64,000 nucleotides of DNA from Duganella qianjiadongensis (lineage in GTDB: Bacteria > Pseudomonadota > Gammaproteobacteria > Burkholderiales > Burkholderiaceae_D): contig NZ_WWCM01000017.1 in the NCBI RefSeq assembly GCF_009857915.1, positions 25,030 to 89,029 of the forward strand, read 5' to 3'. Of this stretch, positions 30,970 through 39,557 are shown in pieces. Every line of letters begins with the position of its first letter. The stretch's first letter is position 1. Below the pieces are notes generated by a model. That model did not search any database. It was not told the origin of the DNA and saw nothing but the letters and a program-made list of their open reading frames with translations. The position numbers and the translations under genes are program-made.

Positions 30970-33318
30970 TCAGGAGCGCAGCTTGGCGAAGGCGGCGGCC
31001 ATGCTGCCGCCCAGCGGTTCGGCTTTGGCCGTCTGCTTGCTATGCTGGCCCATGCTGCGGCGGTCATTGCGGTCGGCACGCTGCTGCGGGTTGCTGCCCG
31101 CCACAGGGGCGCTGTCGCTCAGGCGCATGGTCAGGGCGATACGTTTGCGCTTGGCATCGACTTCCAGCACTTTGACTTTCACCACCTGCCCGGCTTTGAC
31201 CACGGTGTGCGGGTCTTTGACGAAGCTGTTCGACAGCGCGGAAATGTGTACCAGACCATCCTGATGCACGCCGATATCGACAAACGCGCCGAACGCTGCC
31301 ACATTGGTGACCACGCCTTCGAGGATCATGTCGGGACGCAGGTCGCTGATTTCTTCCACGCCGTCCTTGAAAGTGGCGGTGGTGAACTCGGGACGGGGAT
31401 CGCGCCCCGGTTTTTCCAGTTCCTTCAGGATGTCGCTAATGGTCGGCACACCGAACTGTGCGTCGGCATATTTGGCCGGCTGCAGTGTCTTGATCAGGCT
31501 GGTTTCACCGATCACGGCCTTGATGTCCTTGTTAATGTCGCGCAGGATTTTTTCCACCAGCGGGTAGGATTCCGGGTGCACGGCGGAGGCGTCGAGCGGG
31601 TTTTCGCCGCCCATCACGCGCAGGAAGCCGGCCGCCTGTTCGAAGGTCTTGTCACCGAGACGGGGTACGGCTTTCAGCGCGGCGCGGTTAGGGAAAGCGC
31701 CCTTGGCATCGCGGTAGTTGACGATGGCTTGCGCCACCGAGGCGGACAGGCCGGACACCCGCGTCAGCAGGGGCACCGAGGCCGTGTTGACGTCGACCCC
31801 TACCGCATTCACGCAATCTTCCACCACGGCATCAAGACTGCGCGCCAGCTGGGTTTGCGACACATCGTGCTGGTACTGGCCCACACCGATCGATTTCGGA
31901 TCGATTTTCACCAGTTCGGCCAGCGGGTCCTGCAGGCGGCGCGCAATCGAGACGGCGCCGCGCAGCGACACATCCATCTCCGGCAGTTCGCGCGAAGCGA
32001 ATTCCGACGCCGAGTACACCGACGCCCCCGCTTCCGACACGACGATCTTGTTCATTTTCTGTTCCGGATACAGCTTGATCAGTTCCTGCGCCAGCTTATC
32101 CGTTTCGCGCGAGGCCGTGCCGTTACCGATGGAAATCAGCGACACCTTGTGCTTGATGGCCAGCTGGCCCAGCGTATGCAGCGATCCGTGCCAGTCGTTT
32201 TTCGGCTGGTGCGGGTAGATCACGGCCGTATCGACCACCTTGCCGGTGGCATCGACCACGGCCACTTTGACGCCCGTGCGCAAGCCCGGGTCCAGCCCCA
32301 TGGTGGCGCGCTGGCCAGCCGGTGCCGCCAGCAGCAGGGCTTTCAGATTGGTGGCGAACACATTGATGGCCGACTGTTCGGCCGCTTCGCGCAGCGCGCC
32401 CATCAGTTCGGTTTCCAGATGCATGAAGCTCTTCACGCGCCAGGTCCAGCGCGCCGTGTCGCACAGCCATTTGTCGGCAGGACGGCCCGCCTGTCTGATG
32501 CCGAAACGGGCCGCAATCCGGCTTTCGCAGGGGTTGTGCGGCGCATCCCATTTCGGTTTTTCCGGCTCGGAGTCCAGCCGCAGGGTCACGTCCAGCATGC
32601 CTTCGCGGCGGCCGCGCAGCAGGGCCAGCGCGCGGTGCGAGGGAATGCTGCTGAGGTTTTCCGTGTAATCGAAGTAGTCGGCGAATTTTTCGCCTTCTTC
32701 CTGCTTGCCCTCGACGACCCTGGATTCAACAATACCGTGCTCCTGCACATATTCGCGCAAGGATTGCAGCAGGGTAGCGTCTTCGGCAAAGCGCTCCATC
32801 AGTATCTGGCGCGCGCCATCGAGCGCGGCCTTGTTGTCGGCCACGCCGGGATTGTTGCCGTCGGCCGACTCGAACGGTGCGCGCAGGTATTTGCCCGCTT
32901 CCGCTTCCGGATCCAGTGCAGGATTGCCCAGCAGGCTTTCGGCCAGCGGCGCCAGCCCCGCTTCGATGGCGATCTGGGCCTTGGTGCGGCGTTTCGGCTT
33001 GTAGGGCAGGTACAGGTCTTCCAGCCGGGTCTTGTCTTCGGCGTGCATGACGGCCTCGAGCAGTTCCGGCGTCATCTTGTTCTGCTCGGTAATCGAGGCA
33101 ATGATGGCGGCGCGGCGGTCTTCCAGCTCGCGCAGATAGCGCAGCCGCTCTTCCAGCAGGCGCAACTGGGTATCGTCCAGTCCGCCCGTCACTTCCTTAC
33201 GGTAGCGGGCAATAAACGGCACGGTGGCGCCTTCGTCGAGCAGGGCGACGGCGGCGGCAACTTGCGGGGCTTTGCAGTTGAGTTCAGTGGCGAGACGTTG
33301 TTCTATGGTAGGCAGCAT
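30970..33318 (-). CDS. tex: Tex family RNA-binding transcription accessory protein
   Basis: 782 residues. Order of domains: helical N-terminal Tex domain (TVPFIARYRKEVTGGLDDTQL), the YqgF/RNase H-like domain (GLDPGLRTGVKVAVVDATGKVV), helix-hairpin-helix motifs (DVNTASVPLLTRVSGLSASVAQ), and an S1 RNA-binding domain (LEGVVTNVAAFGAFVDIGVHQDGLVHIS) near residue 650-720. Tex binds RNA and influences transcript release and toxin gene expression in some pathogens. The basic C-terminal tail is poorly conserved. It is divergent from the SNF2 helicase gene. Confidence 0.93.
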   Translation of the reverse strand: MLPTIEQRLATELNCKAPQVAAAVALLDEGATVPFIARYRKEVTGGLDDTQLRLLEERLRYLRELEDRRAAIIASITEQNKMTPELLEAVMHAEDKTRLEDLYLPYKPKRRTKAQIAIEAGLAPLAESLLGNPALDPEAEAGKYLRAPFESADGNNPGVADNKAALDGARQILMERFAEDATLLQSLREYVQEHGIVESRVVEGKQEEGEKFADYFDYTENLSSIPSHRALALLRGRREGMLDVTLRLDSEPEKPKWDAPHNPCESRIAARFGIRQAGRPADKWLCDTARWTWRVKSFMHLETELMGALREAAEQSAINVFATNLKALLLAAPAGQRATMGLDPGLRTGVKVAVVDATGKVVDTAVIYPHQPKNDWHGSLHTLGQLAIKHKVSLISIGNGTASRETDKLAQELIKLYPEQKMNKIVVSEAGASVYSASEFASRELPEMDVSLRGAVSIARRLQDPLAELVKIDPKSIGVGQYQHDVSQTQLARSLDAVVEDCVNAVGVDVNTASVPLLTRVSGLSASVAQAIVNYRDAKGAFPNRAALKAVPRLGDKTFEQAAGFLRVMGGENPLDASAVHPESYPLVEKILRDINKDIKAVIGETSLIKTLQPAKYADAQFGVPTISDILKELEKPGRDPRPEFTTATFKDGVEEISDLRPDMILEGVVTNVAAFGAFVDIGVHQDGLVHISALSNSFVKDPHTVVKAGQVVKVKVLEVDAKRKRIALTMRLSDSAPVAGSNPQQRADRNDRRSMGQHSKQTAKAEPLGGSMAAAFAKLRS

Positions 33319-33526
33319 GGACGGTATTCCTCAGCAATCAAGCTCGGAATGATACGCAATCGGCGCGAATCTGCCAGTCTTGACAGCCGGTGGTCTGTGT
33401 GTACCCGTTGCGTGCAGGGCGCATGAGCGCACGAAAAATGGGGAAATATGAAGAATCCGCAAACATAAAAGCGTGTATGGCGGATAATATCGCCTGTTGC
33501 TGTTTTTGAACCATCTTTGACCAACA

Positions 33527-36500
33527 ATGCGACCCATGGATTTAACCCGCGACGACGCCCCTGCTGCTCCCGCTGCACCTGCGCGCCCTGCGCCGCCTGC
33601 GAATCAATTGTCGTACGCTGTCGCCACCTGGCTGCAGCGGGTGGATGCGGCAGCGCATCCCAAGGCCAAACTGCATACCCCGCCGCCGGAAGCGGACCCC
33701 AAGCTGTCTGCCCATAAACTGATTTATGTGATGGCGCCCACCAGCGGCGGCCGTCATGTGGCGCTGTGCCTGTACAAGGCGCGCCTGAAGCCGAATGGCG
33801 ATGTCGCTGCGGCCAGTCCGGTGAGCGAAATTTTTTCGCTGCTGTCGGCCCCGCCCAGCTTTTTGTCGCCCGGCGACGAAGACCTGATCCGTTTCTTTGT
33901 GGCCATGCGCAGTGGCGCCAGCTCGCAGACGGGCTCGGCAACTGAACCGCGCGGCAAGATCGGTGCGGCCCTGCTGGCGATGCTGGCCGAGCAGGATAAA
34001 TTGCTTTGGGCAAACTCGTGGGCCGATGTGGGTAATGGTCTGGTCTACCCGCTCAAAGGCGGGGTGATGCGCGAGGCGCATCTGGCATGGCGCGAAGAAG
34101 GCAAGGGGCTGCGGCTGGGCTGGCAGGTGCAGGCGCCGCCCAATGCGCGTCATAGCGGCGCCGATCAGGTCGACTACATGCTGCCGACCGATCCGCCTTG
34201 GTATATCGACAATCTGTCCTGTGGCGTGCTGCAGCTGAATCAGGGCGGCGCCCAGATTCCGCTGGCCGATCTGCAGGCGCTCGTGGCGCAAGCCCCGTTG
34301 CTGACCAATAACGAAAAGCTGCGCGTATCGCAGCTGCTGCTGGCGCACGGCCTGCAGCAGCTGATGCCGCTGCCGCAACCTTTGCCGCAGCGCCTGCGTG
34401 ACGATGTGTTGCCGCGTGCCGTGCTGACGCTGGACGCCGCCATGCTGGCCGATGGTTCCATCCAGCGCTGGCATGATTTTGCCGTGCTGTCGTTCGACTA
34501 CGATGGCGAGCGGGTATCGTTCGACCCGTCCCAGCGTGTGGTGCGGCAGAAGGGCGACGTGACGGAAATTATCCAGCGTAACGAAACGGCGGAAGCAGCG
34601 GCGCTGGCCTTGCTGCAGGAACGCCAGTTTGTGGCGCCGGCTACCTTGCCGCTGAGCAGCGTCAAAGGTGGATTATTGCTGCCATCGCAAGCCGAGTGGA
34701 TACGTTTTGGCCGCGACGGCATCGCTGATCTGCGTGCAGCGGGCTGGAAGATCGAAAAAACCACCAAATACCGCTACGACCTGACGGAAGTGGGCGACTG
34801 GTTTGCCGAAGTGGAGCAGGACCCGGCCGATGGCGGCCATGCGTGGTTCGAGCTGGAACTGGGCATTAATGTAGAACAGGAACGGGTGTCGCTGCTGCCG
34901 CTGCTGGTCCAGCTGATCCGCAATGCGCCCAACGATTTCGCGCCGAAAGTCATCGCCCAGCATGGCGATGAAGACCAGATGCTGGCCGTGCTGGCCGATG
35001 GCCGCCGCGTAGCGCTGCCATGGGCGCGCGTGCGGCCTATCCTGAATACGCTGGGCGAGCTGTATTTCAGCGACAAGATCAAGCCTACCCTGCGCATGAC
35101 CAGCCTCGATGCCGCCCGTCTGGACGAGCTGGCCCGTTCGGTGGACATGGCGTGGACCGGTGGCGATGAGCTGCGCGAAATGGGCGCCCGTCTGAACCAG
35201 TTCGGCTCGATCAAGCGTATCGCCACGCCGGCCGGCCTGCAGGCGACCCTGCGCGACTACCAGACGGACGGTCTGTCGTGGATGCAGTTCCTGCGCGAAT
35301 ACGGCTTTGCTGGCATCCTGGCCGACGACATGGGCTTGGGCAAGACCGTGCAGACGCTGGCCCACATTCTGGTGGAAAAAGAAGCCGGCCGTCTGACGGC
35401 GCCCGCGCTGGTGATTGCGCCGACCAGCCTGATGGGCAACTGGCAGGAAGAGGCGGCCCGCTTCGCGCCCAGTCTGCGCGTGCTGCTGTTGCAGGGCAAG
35501 GAGCGTATGGGCCAGTTCGACCAGATCGCCGAAGCCGATCTGGTGCTGACCACCTACGCGCTGCTGCCGCGCGACGAGGAAAAGCTGCGCGAGCATGATT
35601 TCCATCTGGTCATCCTCGACGAATCGCACTACATCAAGAATACCCGCAGCAAGGCAGCCCAGAGCGCCGGCCTGCTGAAAGCCCGTCACCGCCTGTGCCT
35701 GTCCGGCACGCCGCTGGAAAACCATCTGGGCGAGCTGTGGTCGCAGTTCCACTTCCTGCTGCCGGGCTTGCTGGGCGATGAAAAAGGCTTCAACACGGTA
35801 TTCCGCCATCCGATCGAACGGCAGGACGACCCGCTGCGGCGCGCTCTGCTGAACCGCCGCATCAAGCCTTTCCTGCTGCGTCGGACCAAGGACCATGTGG
35901 CCAAGGAATTGCCGCCGAAGACGGAAATGGTGCGCAAGGTGGAACTCACGGGTGCCCAGCGCGACCTGTACGAAACCGTGCGGCTGGCGATGGACCAGAA
36001 AGTGCGCGAGGAAATCGACCGCAAGGGCGTGGCGCGCAGCCAGATCGTGATACTGGAAGCGCTGCTCAAGCTGCGTCAGGTGTGCTGCGATCCCCGTCTG
36101 GTGAAATCGCTGAGCGGCAAGAAAGCGGCTGCACCGTCGGCCAAGCTGGTCGATCTGATGCAGATGGTGGAAGACCTGCTGGAAGAAAAACGCAAGATTC
36201 TGGTGTTCTCGCAGTTCACCAGCATGCTCGAACTGATACAGGAAGAACTCGAAGAACGCGATATTCCGTATGCGCTGCTGACCGGCGATACCAAGGACCG
36301 TAGCGCGCAGGTAGCAGCGTTCCAGCAGGGCGCCGTGCCGATCTTCCTGATCAGCCTGAAAGCGGGCGGTGTGGGCCTGAACCTGACGGCGGCCGATACC
36401 GTGATCCACTACGATCCGTGGTGGAATCCGGCAGCGGAAAATCAGGCCACCGACCGGGCCTGGCGTATCGGTCAGGACAAGCCGGTGTTTGTCTACAAGC

Positions 36501-36652
36501 TGATCGCCAAAGGCACGCTGGAAGAGAAGATACAGCTGCTGCAGCAGAAAAAATCCGATCTGGCCCAGTCGATACTGGCCGAAGGCGAGTCGCAGAAGAT
36601 GGCGCTGACACAGGAAGACCTGCAGCAGATTTTTGCACCGCTGGTGGAATAA
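33527..36652 (+). CDS. SNF2-family DEAD/DEAH-box helicase
   Basis: 1041 residues. The N-terminal 500 residues are a bacterial SNF2-associated region without a clear zinc finger. The SNF2 ATPase spans about 565-830: Walker A DDMGLGKTVQT, motif II DESHYIKN, motif III SGTPLENHLGELWSQF. The helicase C lobe follows, with VFSQFTSMLELIQ, ISLKAGGVGLNLTAADTVI and the arginine-finger region NPAAENQATDRAWRIGQ. It is a likely DNA-translocating (RapA/HepA-like) enzyme acting on nucleoprotein. ATG 33536 is an alternative start; no ribosome-binding site is clear. The stop overlaps the next start (TAATG). Confidence 0.92.
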   Translation: MRPMDLTRDDAPAAPAAPARPAPPANQLSYAVATWLQRVDAAAHPKAKLHTPPPEADPKLSAHKLIYVMAPTSGGRHVALCLYKARLKPNGDVAAASPVSEIFSLLSAPPSFLSPGDEDLIRFFVAMRSGASSQTGSATEPRGKIGAALLAMLAEQDKLLWANSWADVGNGLVYPLKGGVMREAHLAWREEGKGLRLGWQVQAPPNARHSGADQVDYMLPTDPPWYIDNLSCGVLQLNQGGAQIPLADLQALVAQAPLLTNNEKLRVSQLLLAHGLQQLMPLPQPLPQRLRDDVLPRAVLTLDAAMLADGSIQRWHDFAVLSFDYDGERVSFDPSQRVVRQKGDVTEIIQRNETAEAAALALLQERQFVAPATLPLSSVKGGLLLPSQAEWIRFGRDGIADLRAAGWKIEKTTKYRYDLTEVGDWFAEVEQDPADGGHAWFELELGINVEQERVSLLPLLVQLIRNAPNDFAPKVIAQHGDEDQMLAVLADGRRVALPWARVRPILNTLGELYFSDKIKPTLRMTSLDAARLDELARSVDMAWTGGDELREMGARLNQFGSIKRIATPAGLQATLRDYQTDGLSWMQFLREYGFAGILADDMGLGKTVQTLAHILVEKEAGRLTAPALVIAPTSLMGNWQEEAARFAPSLRVLLLQGKERMGQFDQIAEADLVLTTYALLPRDEEKLREHDFHLVILDESHYIKNTRSKAAQSAGLLKARHRLCLSGTPLENHLGELWSQFHFLLPGLLGDEKGFNTVFRHPIERQDDPLRRALLNRRIKPFLLRRTKDHVAKELPPKTEMVRKVELTGAQRDLYETVRLAMDQKVREEIDRKGVARSQIVILEALLKLRQVCCDPRLVKSLSGKKAAAPSAKLVDLMQMVEDLLEEKRKILVFSQFTSMLELIQEELEERDIPYALLTGDTKDRSAQVAAFQQGAVPIFLISLKAGGVGLNLTAADTVIHYDPWWNPAAENQATDRAWRIGQDKPVFVYKLIAKGTLEEKIQLLQQKKSDLAQSILAEGESQKMALTQEDLQQIFAPLVE

Positions 36653-37740
36653 TGAACGGCCGCGCCGAACTGGAAGCCGCTCTGGCGGCAGCGCAGGCCG
36701 AGCTGCAGCGCTGCCGCGAATGGCTGGCCTACAGCGAGGAAGCCAGTTTTATTGCCGATGCAGGGGGCCTGATCTGGCTGAGTCCGGCCTGCGAGCGGCA
36801 GTTCGGCTACACGCTGGCCGGCGCGCAGGCGCTGGCCGCACCGCTGCTGGCAGCCCTGCCGGTCCGGCTGGCCCGCTATGCAGACGGCGACGTTACGCGC
36901 TGGCAGGTGCGGCGCGCGCTGCAGTTGTCGCATGCCGATGGTCATCTGCTGTCGCTGGAAATCATCACCACCCTGATGCCGGAAGCTGACGGTAGGCTGC
37001 GGCGCATCCATGGCATCGTGCGCGACATGACCGAGGCGCAGGCGCTAGCGGTGCAGCAGAAGCAGTTCACTTCCATGCTGTCGCACGAATTCCGCACGCC
37101 GCTGGCGGTGATCGATGGCGCTGCGCAGTTGCTGGAAATGACGGGCAAAGATCACGATGAAAGCACGCGCAAGCGCTACCGCAAGATCCAGACGGCAGCC
37201 GACCGTCTGCTGGCGCTGGTGGACGAACATCTGACACCCCAGCGCATGGCGGCTATCGGCCGCGAGCGCCATCCCGATCAGGTAGCGCCAGCCAGTCTGC
37301 TGCAGGCGGCCGTTCAGCAGGCCGGCAGCCGGCGCGCCAGTCTGACGCTGGCGCTGGGGAATCTGCCGGCGCAGCTGCGCTGCGACCCGGCTGGCCTGCG
37401 GCTATGCCTTGATATACTGCTCGATAACGCCATCAAGTACACGCCGGCGGAGTCTGCCATCGAAGTGAGCGGCCGTATGGCGGCAGGCGGTGGACTGGAA
37501 ATGCTGGTGCGCGACCATGGCGGCGGCGTGGCCGAGGCTGAACTGGGTCAGATTTTCCAGAAAGCGTATCGCGGAAACAACGCTGCCCATGTGGCTGGTT
37601 CAGGTTTAGGTTTGTACATGGCTGGCGCAGTAATCGAGGTTCATGGTGGTATGCTGACAGCGCGTTATGCTGAAGGCGGGGGCATGGAATTCCGTATTTG
37701 GTTGCCAATTGCTAGTGAAGCAGGGAAAGTTCTTGCTTAG
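36652..37740 (+). CDS. PAS-domain sensor histidine kinase
   Basis: 362 residues, soluble. An N-terminal coiled start leads to a PAS domain (about 25-130; EEASFIADAGGLIWLSPACER, GIVRDMTEAQ). HisKA follows with phospho-His145 in MLSHEFRTPLAVIDG. The HATPase domain has LDILLDNAIKYTP (N box), VRDHGGGV (G1) and GSGLGLYMAGAVIEVHGG (G2). With no membrane segment the signal is probably cytoplasmic. Its start shares one base with the stop of the SNF2 gene, so it is co-translated with it. A response regulator follows 92 bases later and is the presumed partner. Confidence 0.9.
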   Translation: MNGRAELEAALAAAQAELQRCREWLAYSEEASFIADAGGLIWLSPACERQFGYTLAGAQALAAPLLAALPVRLARYADGDVTRWQVRRALQLSHADGHLLSLEIITTLMPEADGRLRRIHGIVRDMTEAQALAVQQKQFTSMLSHEFRTPLAVIDGAAQLLEMTGKDHDESTRKRYRKIQTAADRLLALVDEHLTPQRMAAIGRERHPDQVAPASLLQAAVQQAGSRRASLTLALGNLPAQLRCDPAGLRLCLDILLDNAIKYTPAESAIEVSGRMAAGGGLEMLVRDHGGGVAEAELGQIFQKAYRGNNAAHVAGSGLGLYMAGAVIEVHGGMLTARYAEGGGMEFRIWLPIASEAGKVLA

Positions 37741-37832
37741 TAAGGTTGCAGCAGTGATAATTCCTTAACGCAAGCCATTCTGGCAGGGCGGGGCTGGGCA
37801 CGTTGCTCGGATTTAGAATTCATGGCGCATCA

Positions 37833-38513
37833 ATGACGCAGATACTCATCGTAGAAGACAATCTGGACTATGCCGAGGAAATGGCAGAGTTTCTGGTTGA
37901 GCTCAAGCATGAGGTACGTATCACCAATAGTGCCAGCGAAATGTGGTCGGCCCTGAGCCAGGGCAATGTCGGCGTGGTCGTGCTCGATCTGGGCCTGCCC
38001 GACGAAGACGGTTTTAACGTGATTCCCCGCATGCGCCAGCTGTACCCGCAGATCGGCCTGCTGGTGCTGACGGGCCGGGTGGCCTTCGATAACCGCATAC
38101 TGGGTCTGCGCCTGGGCGCTGACCACTATCTGACCAAACCCATCAAATTCCCTGAGCTGGCAGCCCATATCGAGGCGCTCAATCGCCGTGTGGGGCCGCA
38201 GGAAGCGGCTCCGGTGCTGAGCAAATGGACCTTGCGCGTCAGTGCGCGCCAGCTGGAGCTGGAAGGCAGCAAGATCACGCTGACGGAAAAAGAATGCAAT
38301 TTCCTCCATCTGCTGACCATCAATACCCGTCCCGTGCCGCGTCAGGTGATCGTGGCCGGCATAGGCGGCGATGATCCTGATGCAGGGCGCCGGGTCGATA
38401 TGCTGGTCTACCGCCTGCGCAAGAAAGCGCGCACGGGTCTGGGGCAGGATCTGCCGCTGCGCAGCGCCTATGGCGAAGGCTACAGCCTGTCCGCCAGCTT
38501 CAATCTTTCCTGA
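37833..38513 (+). CDS. OmpR-family response regulator
   Basis: 226 residues. The receiver domain has E8-D9, phospho-acceptor D52 (VVVLDLGLPDEDG), T80 and K102 (YLTKPIKFPE). The C-terminal winged helix (LTEKECNFLHLLTINTRPVPRQVIV, RRVDMLVYRLRKKA) is of the OmpR type, with a somewhat degenerate transactivation loop. ATG 37833 starts the conserved MTQILIVEDN; an in-frame TTG at 37803 is less likely. It lies downstream of the PAS kinase, with which it probably forms a two-component pair; regulated genes are unknown. Confidence 0.88.
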   Translation: MTQILIVEDNLDYAEEMAEFLVELKHEVRITNSASEMWSALSQGNVGVVVLDLGLPDEDGFNVIPRMRQLYPQIGLLVLTGRVAFDNRILGLRLGADHYLTKPIKFPELAAHIEALNRRVGPQEAAPVLSKWTLRVSARQLELEGSKITLTEKECNFLHLLTINTRPVPRQVIVAGIGGDDPDAGRRVDMLVYRLRKKARTGLGQDLPLRSAYGEGYSLSASFNLS

Positions 38514-38540
38514 TTTAATTTCCCCCATCCCTTGCATTAA

Positions 38541-38600
38541 AATAGGGACAGAGTCGGTCGATTTTTTACATTTCGAAAAATAATCGGGGACAGAGTGCGG
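38541..38600 (+). repeat. REP-like repeat, left flank of the RAYT gene
   Basis: Two direct copies of GGGACAGAGT (38545-38554, 38587-38596) bracket an AT-rich hairpin with ATTTTT and AAAAAT arms. The whole unit recurs in inverted orientation on the other side of the transposase gene. Confidence 0.7.
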
Positions 38601-38636
38601 TAGAATCGTTGCATACCCACTCTGGAGCACCCGTTT

Positions 38637-39347
38637 ATGGCCCGTTTACCGCGCCTGATTGTGCCCGGCCAGCCTCACCATGTGATTCAGACCGGCAATA
38701 ACGATCAACTGATATTCCGCGACACGGACGACTACCAGACTTTTCTGGGCTGGCTGCGCACGGCGGCAAAGAATTACAAGGTGGCCATCCATGCCTATGT
38801 GCTGATGCCTAATCACCTGCATCTGCTGGCCACGCCGGCCGATGATCAGGGACTGGGGCAGATGATGCAGTGGATAGGCCGCTACTACGTGCCCTACTTC
38901 AACCAGAAATACGGCCGTAGCGGCACGCTGTGGAATGGCCGCTACAAGACGTCGCTGATCGATGCCGAGCAATATTTCATGGCCACCTGCCGCTATATCG
39001 AGTTCAACCCGGTGCGCAACGGCATGGTGGCGCGGGCGCAGGATTACCCCTGGTCCAGCTTCGGCCACCATGCGGGCTTGCGTGCCGATGGCCTGATTAT
39101 CGACCACGCCCGTTTCTGGCAGCTGGGCAATACGCCGTTCGAGCGCGAAGCGGCTTATCTGGCCCTGTCCGAACCGGCCCTGAGCGCGCAAGAGGTGGCG
39201 CATATCTCCAAAGCCCTGCTGAAAGGCTGGCCGCTGGGCTCGGAACAGTTCCAGCTGACCCTGCAGCAGCGCGTGAAGCGGCAGGTACTGCCGGCGAAAC
39301 GGGGGCGGCCATTCAAGGTTCGAGCAGAAGCGGAAAATCCCGAATAA
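38637..39347 (+). CDS. REP-associated tyrosine transposase (RAYT, Y1 family)
   Basis: 236 residues. The Y1/HUH fold is shown by the N-terminal PGQPHHVIQTGNND, the metal-binding HUH pair H60 and H62 in MPNHLHLLATP, WNGRYKTSLID, and the tyrosine helix EQYFMATCRYIEFNPVRNGM carrying the candidate nucleophile. RAYTs are single-copy domesticated relatives of IS200/IS605 transposases that process REP hairpins. Here REP-like units flank the gene in opposite orientation, as expected for a RAYT and its cognate repeats. GGAG lies upstream of the ATG. The basic tail (KRGRPFKVR) may bind DNA. Confidence 0.9.
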   Translation: MARLPRLIVPGQPHHVIQTGNNDQLIFRDTDDYQTFLGWLRTAAKNYKVAIHAYVLMPNHLHLLATPADDQGLGQMMQWIGRYYVPYFNQKYGRSGTLWNGRYKTSLIDAEQYFMATCRYIEFNPVRNGMVARAQDYPWSSFGHHAGLRADGLIIDHARFWQLGNTPFEREAAYLALSEPALSAQEVAHISKALLKGWPLGSEQFQLTLQQRVKRQVLPAKRGRPFKVRAEAENPE

Positions 39348-39381
39348 TTCCAGAGCAGACACCGCCAGCACCAAGTAAACC

Positions 39382-39410
39382 ACCACGGGACATGTAATTA
39401 CGTGGTTTTT
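39382..39410 (+). terminator. Probable intrinsic terminator of the RAYT gene
   Basis: ACCACG (39382-39387) and CGTGGT (39401-39406) are perfect arms with a 13-base loop, which itself contains an imperfect palindrome, followed by a T-rich run. The long loop makes it moderate in strength. Confidence 0.5.
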
Positions 39411-39420
39411 TATTTGCCCA

Positions 39421-39487
39421 CACCACTCTGTCCCTAATTAATTTTTTCGGCATCTTTTAAAAAATTAATTCGACTCCGACCCTAATT
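39421..39487 (-). repeat. REP-like repeat, right flank of the RAYT gene (inverted)
   Basis: ACTCTGTCCC (39425-39434) is the exact reverse complement of the left-flank core. ACTCCGACCC (39473-39482) matches at 8 of 10 positions, and between them lies AT-rich sequence with AATTTTTT and AAAAAATT arms. It mirrors the left unit, so the RAYT gene is framed by inverted copies. Confidence 0.7.
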
Positions 39488-39557
39488 GTTCTTGTTGAGT
39501 TTTCTGCTGCATTGCACTACTCTAGTTTTTCGTTAGTCAAATTGCAGTGGAGAACTC

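Noticed and set aside
31042..33426. A 794-codon open frame opposite tex
   Set aside because: Antisense shadow of a well-supported gene with shadow-type composition (HRRGQ-rich).
34673..36409. A 578-codon open frame opposite the SNF2 helicase
   Set aside because: Antisense shadow; the plus strand has all helicase motifs.
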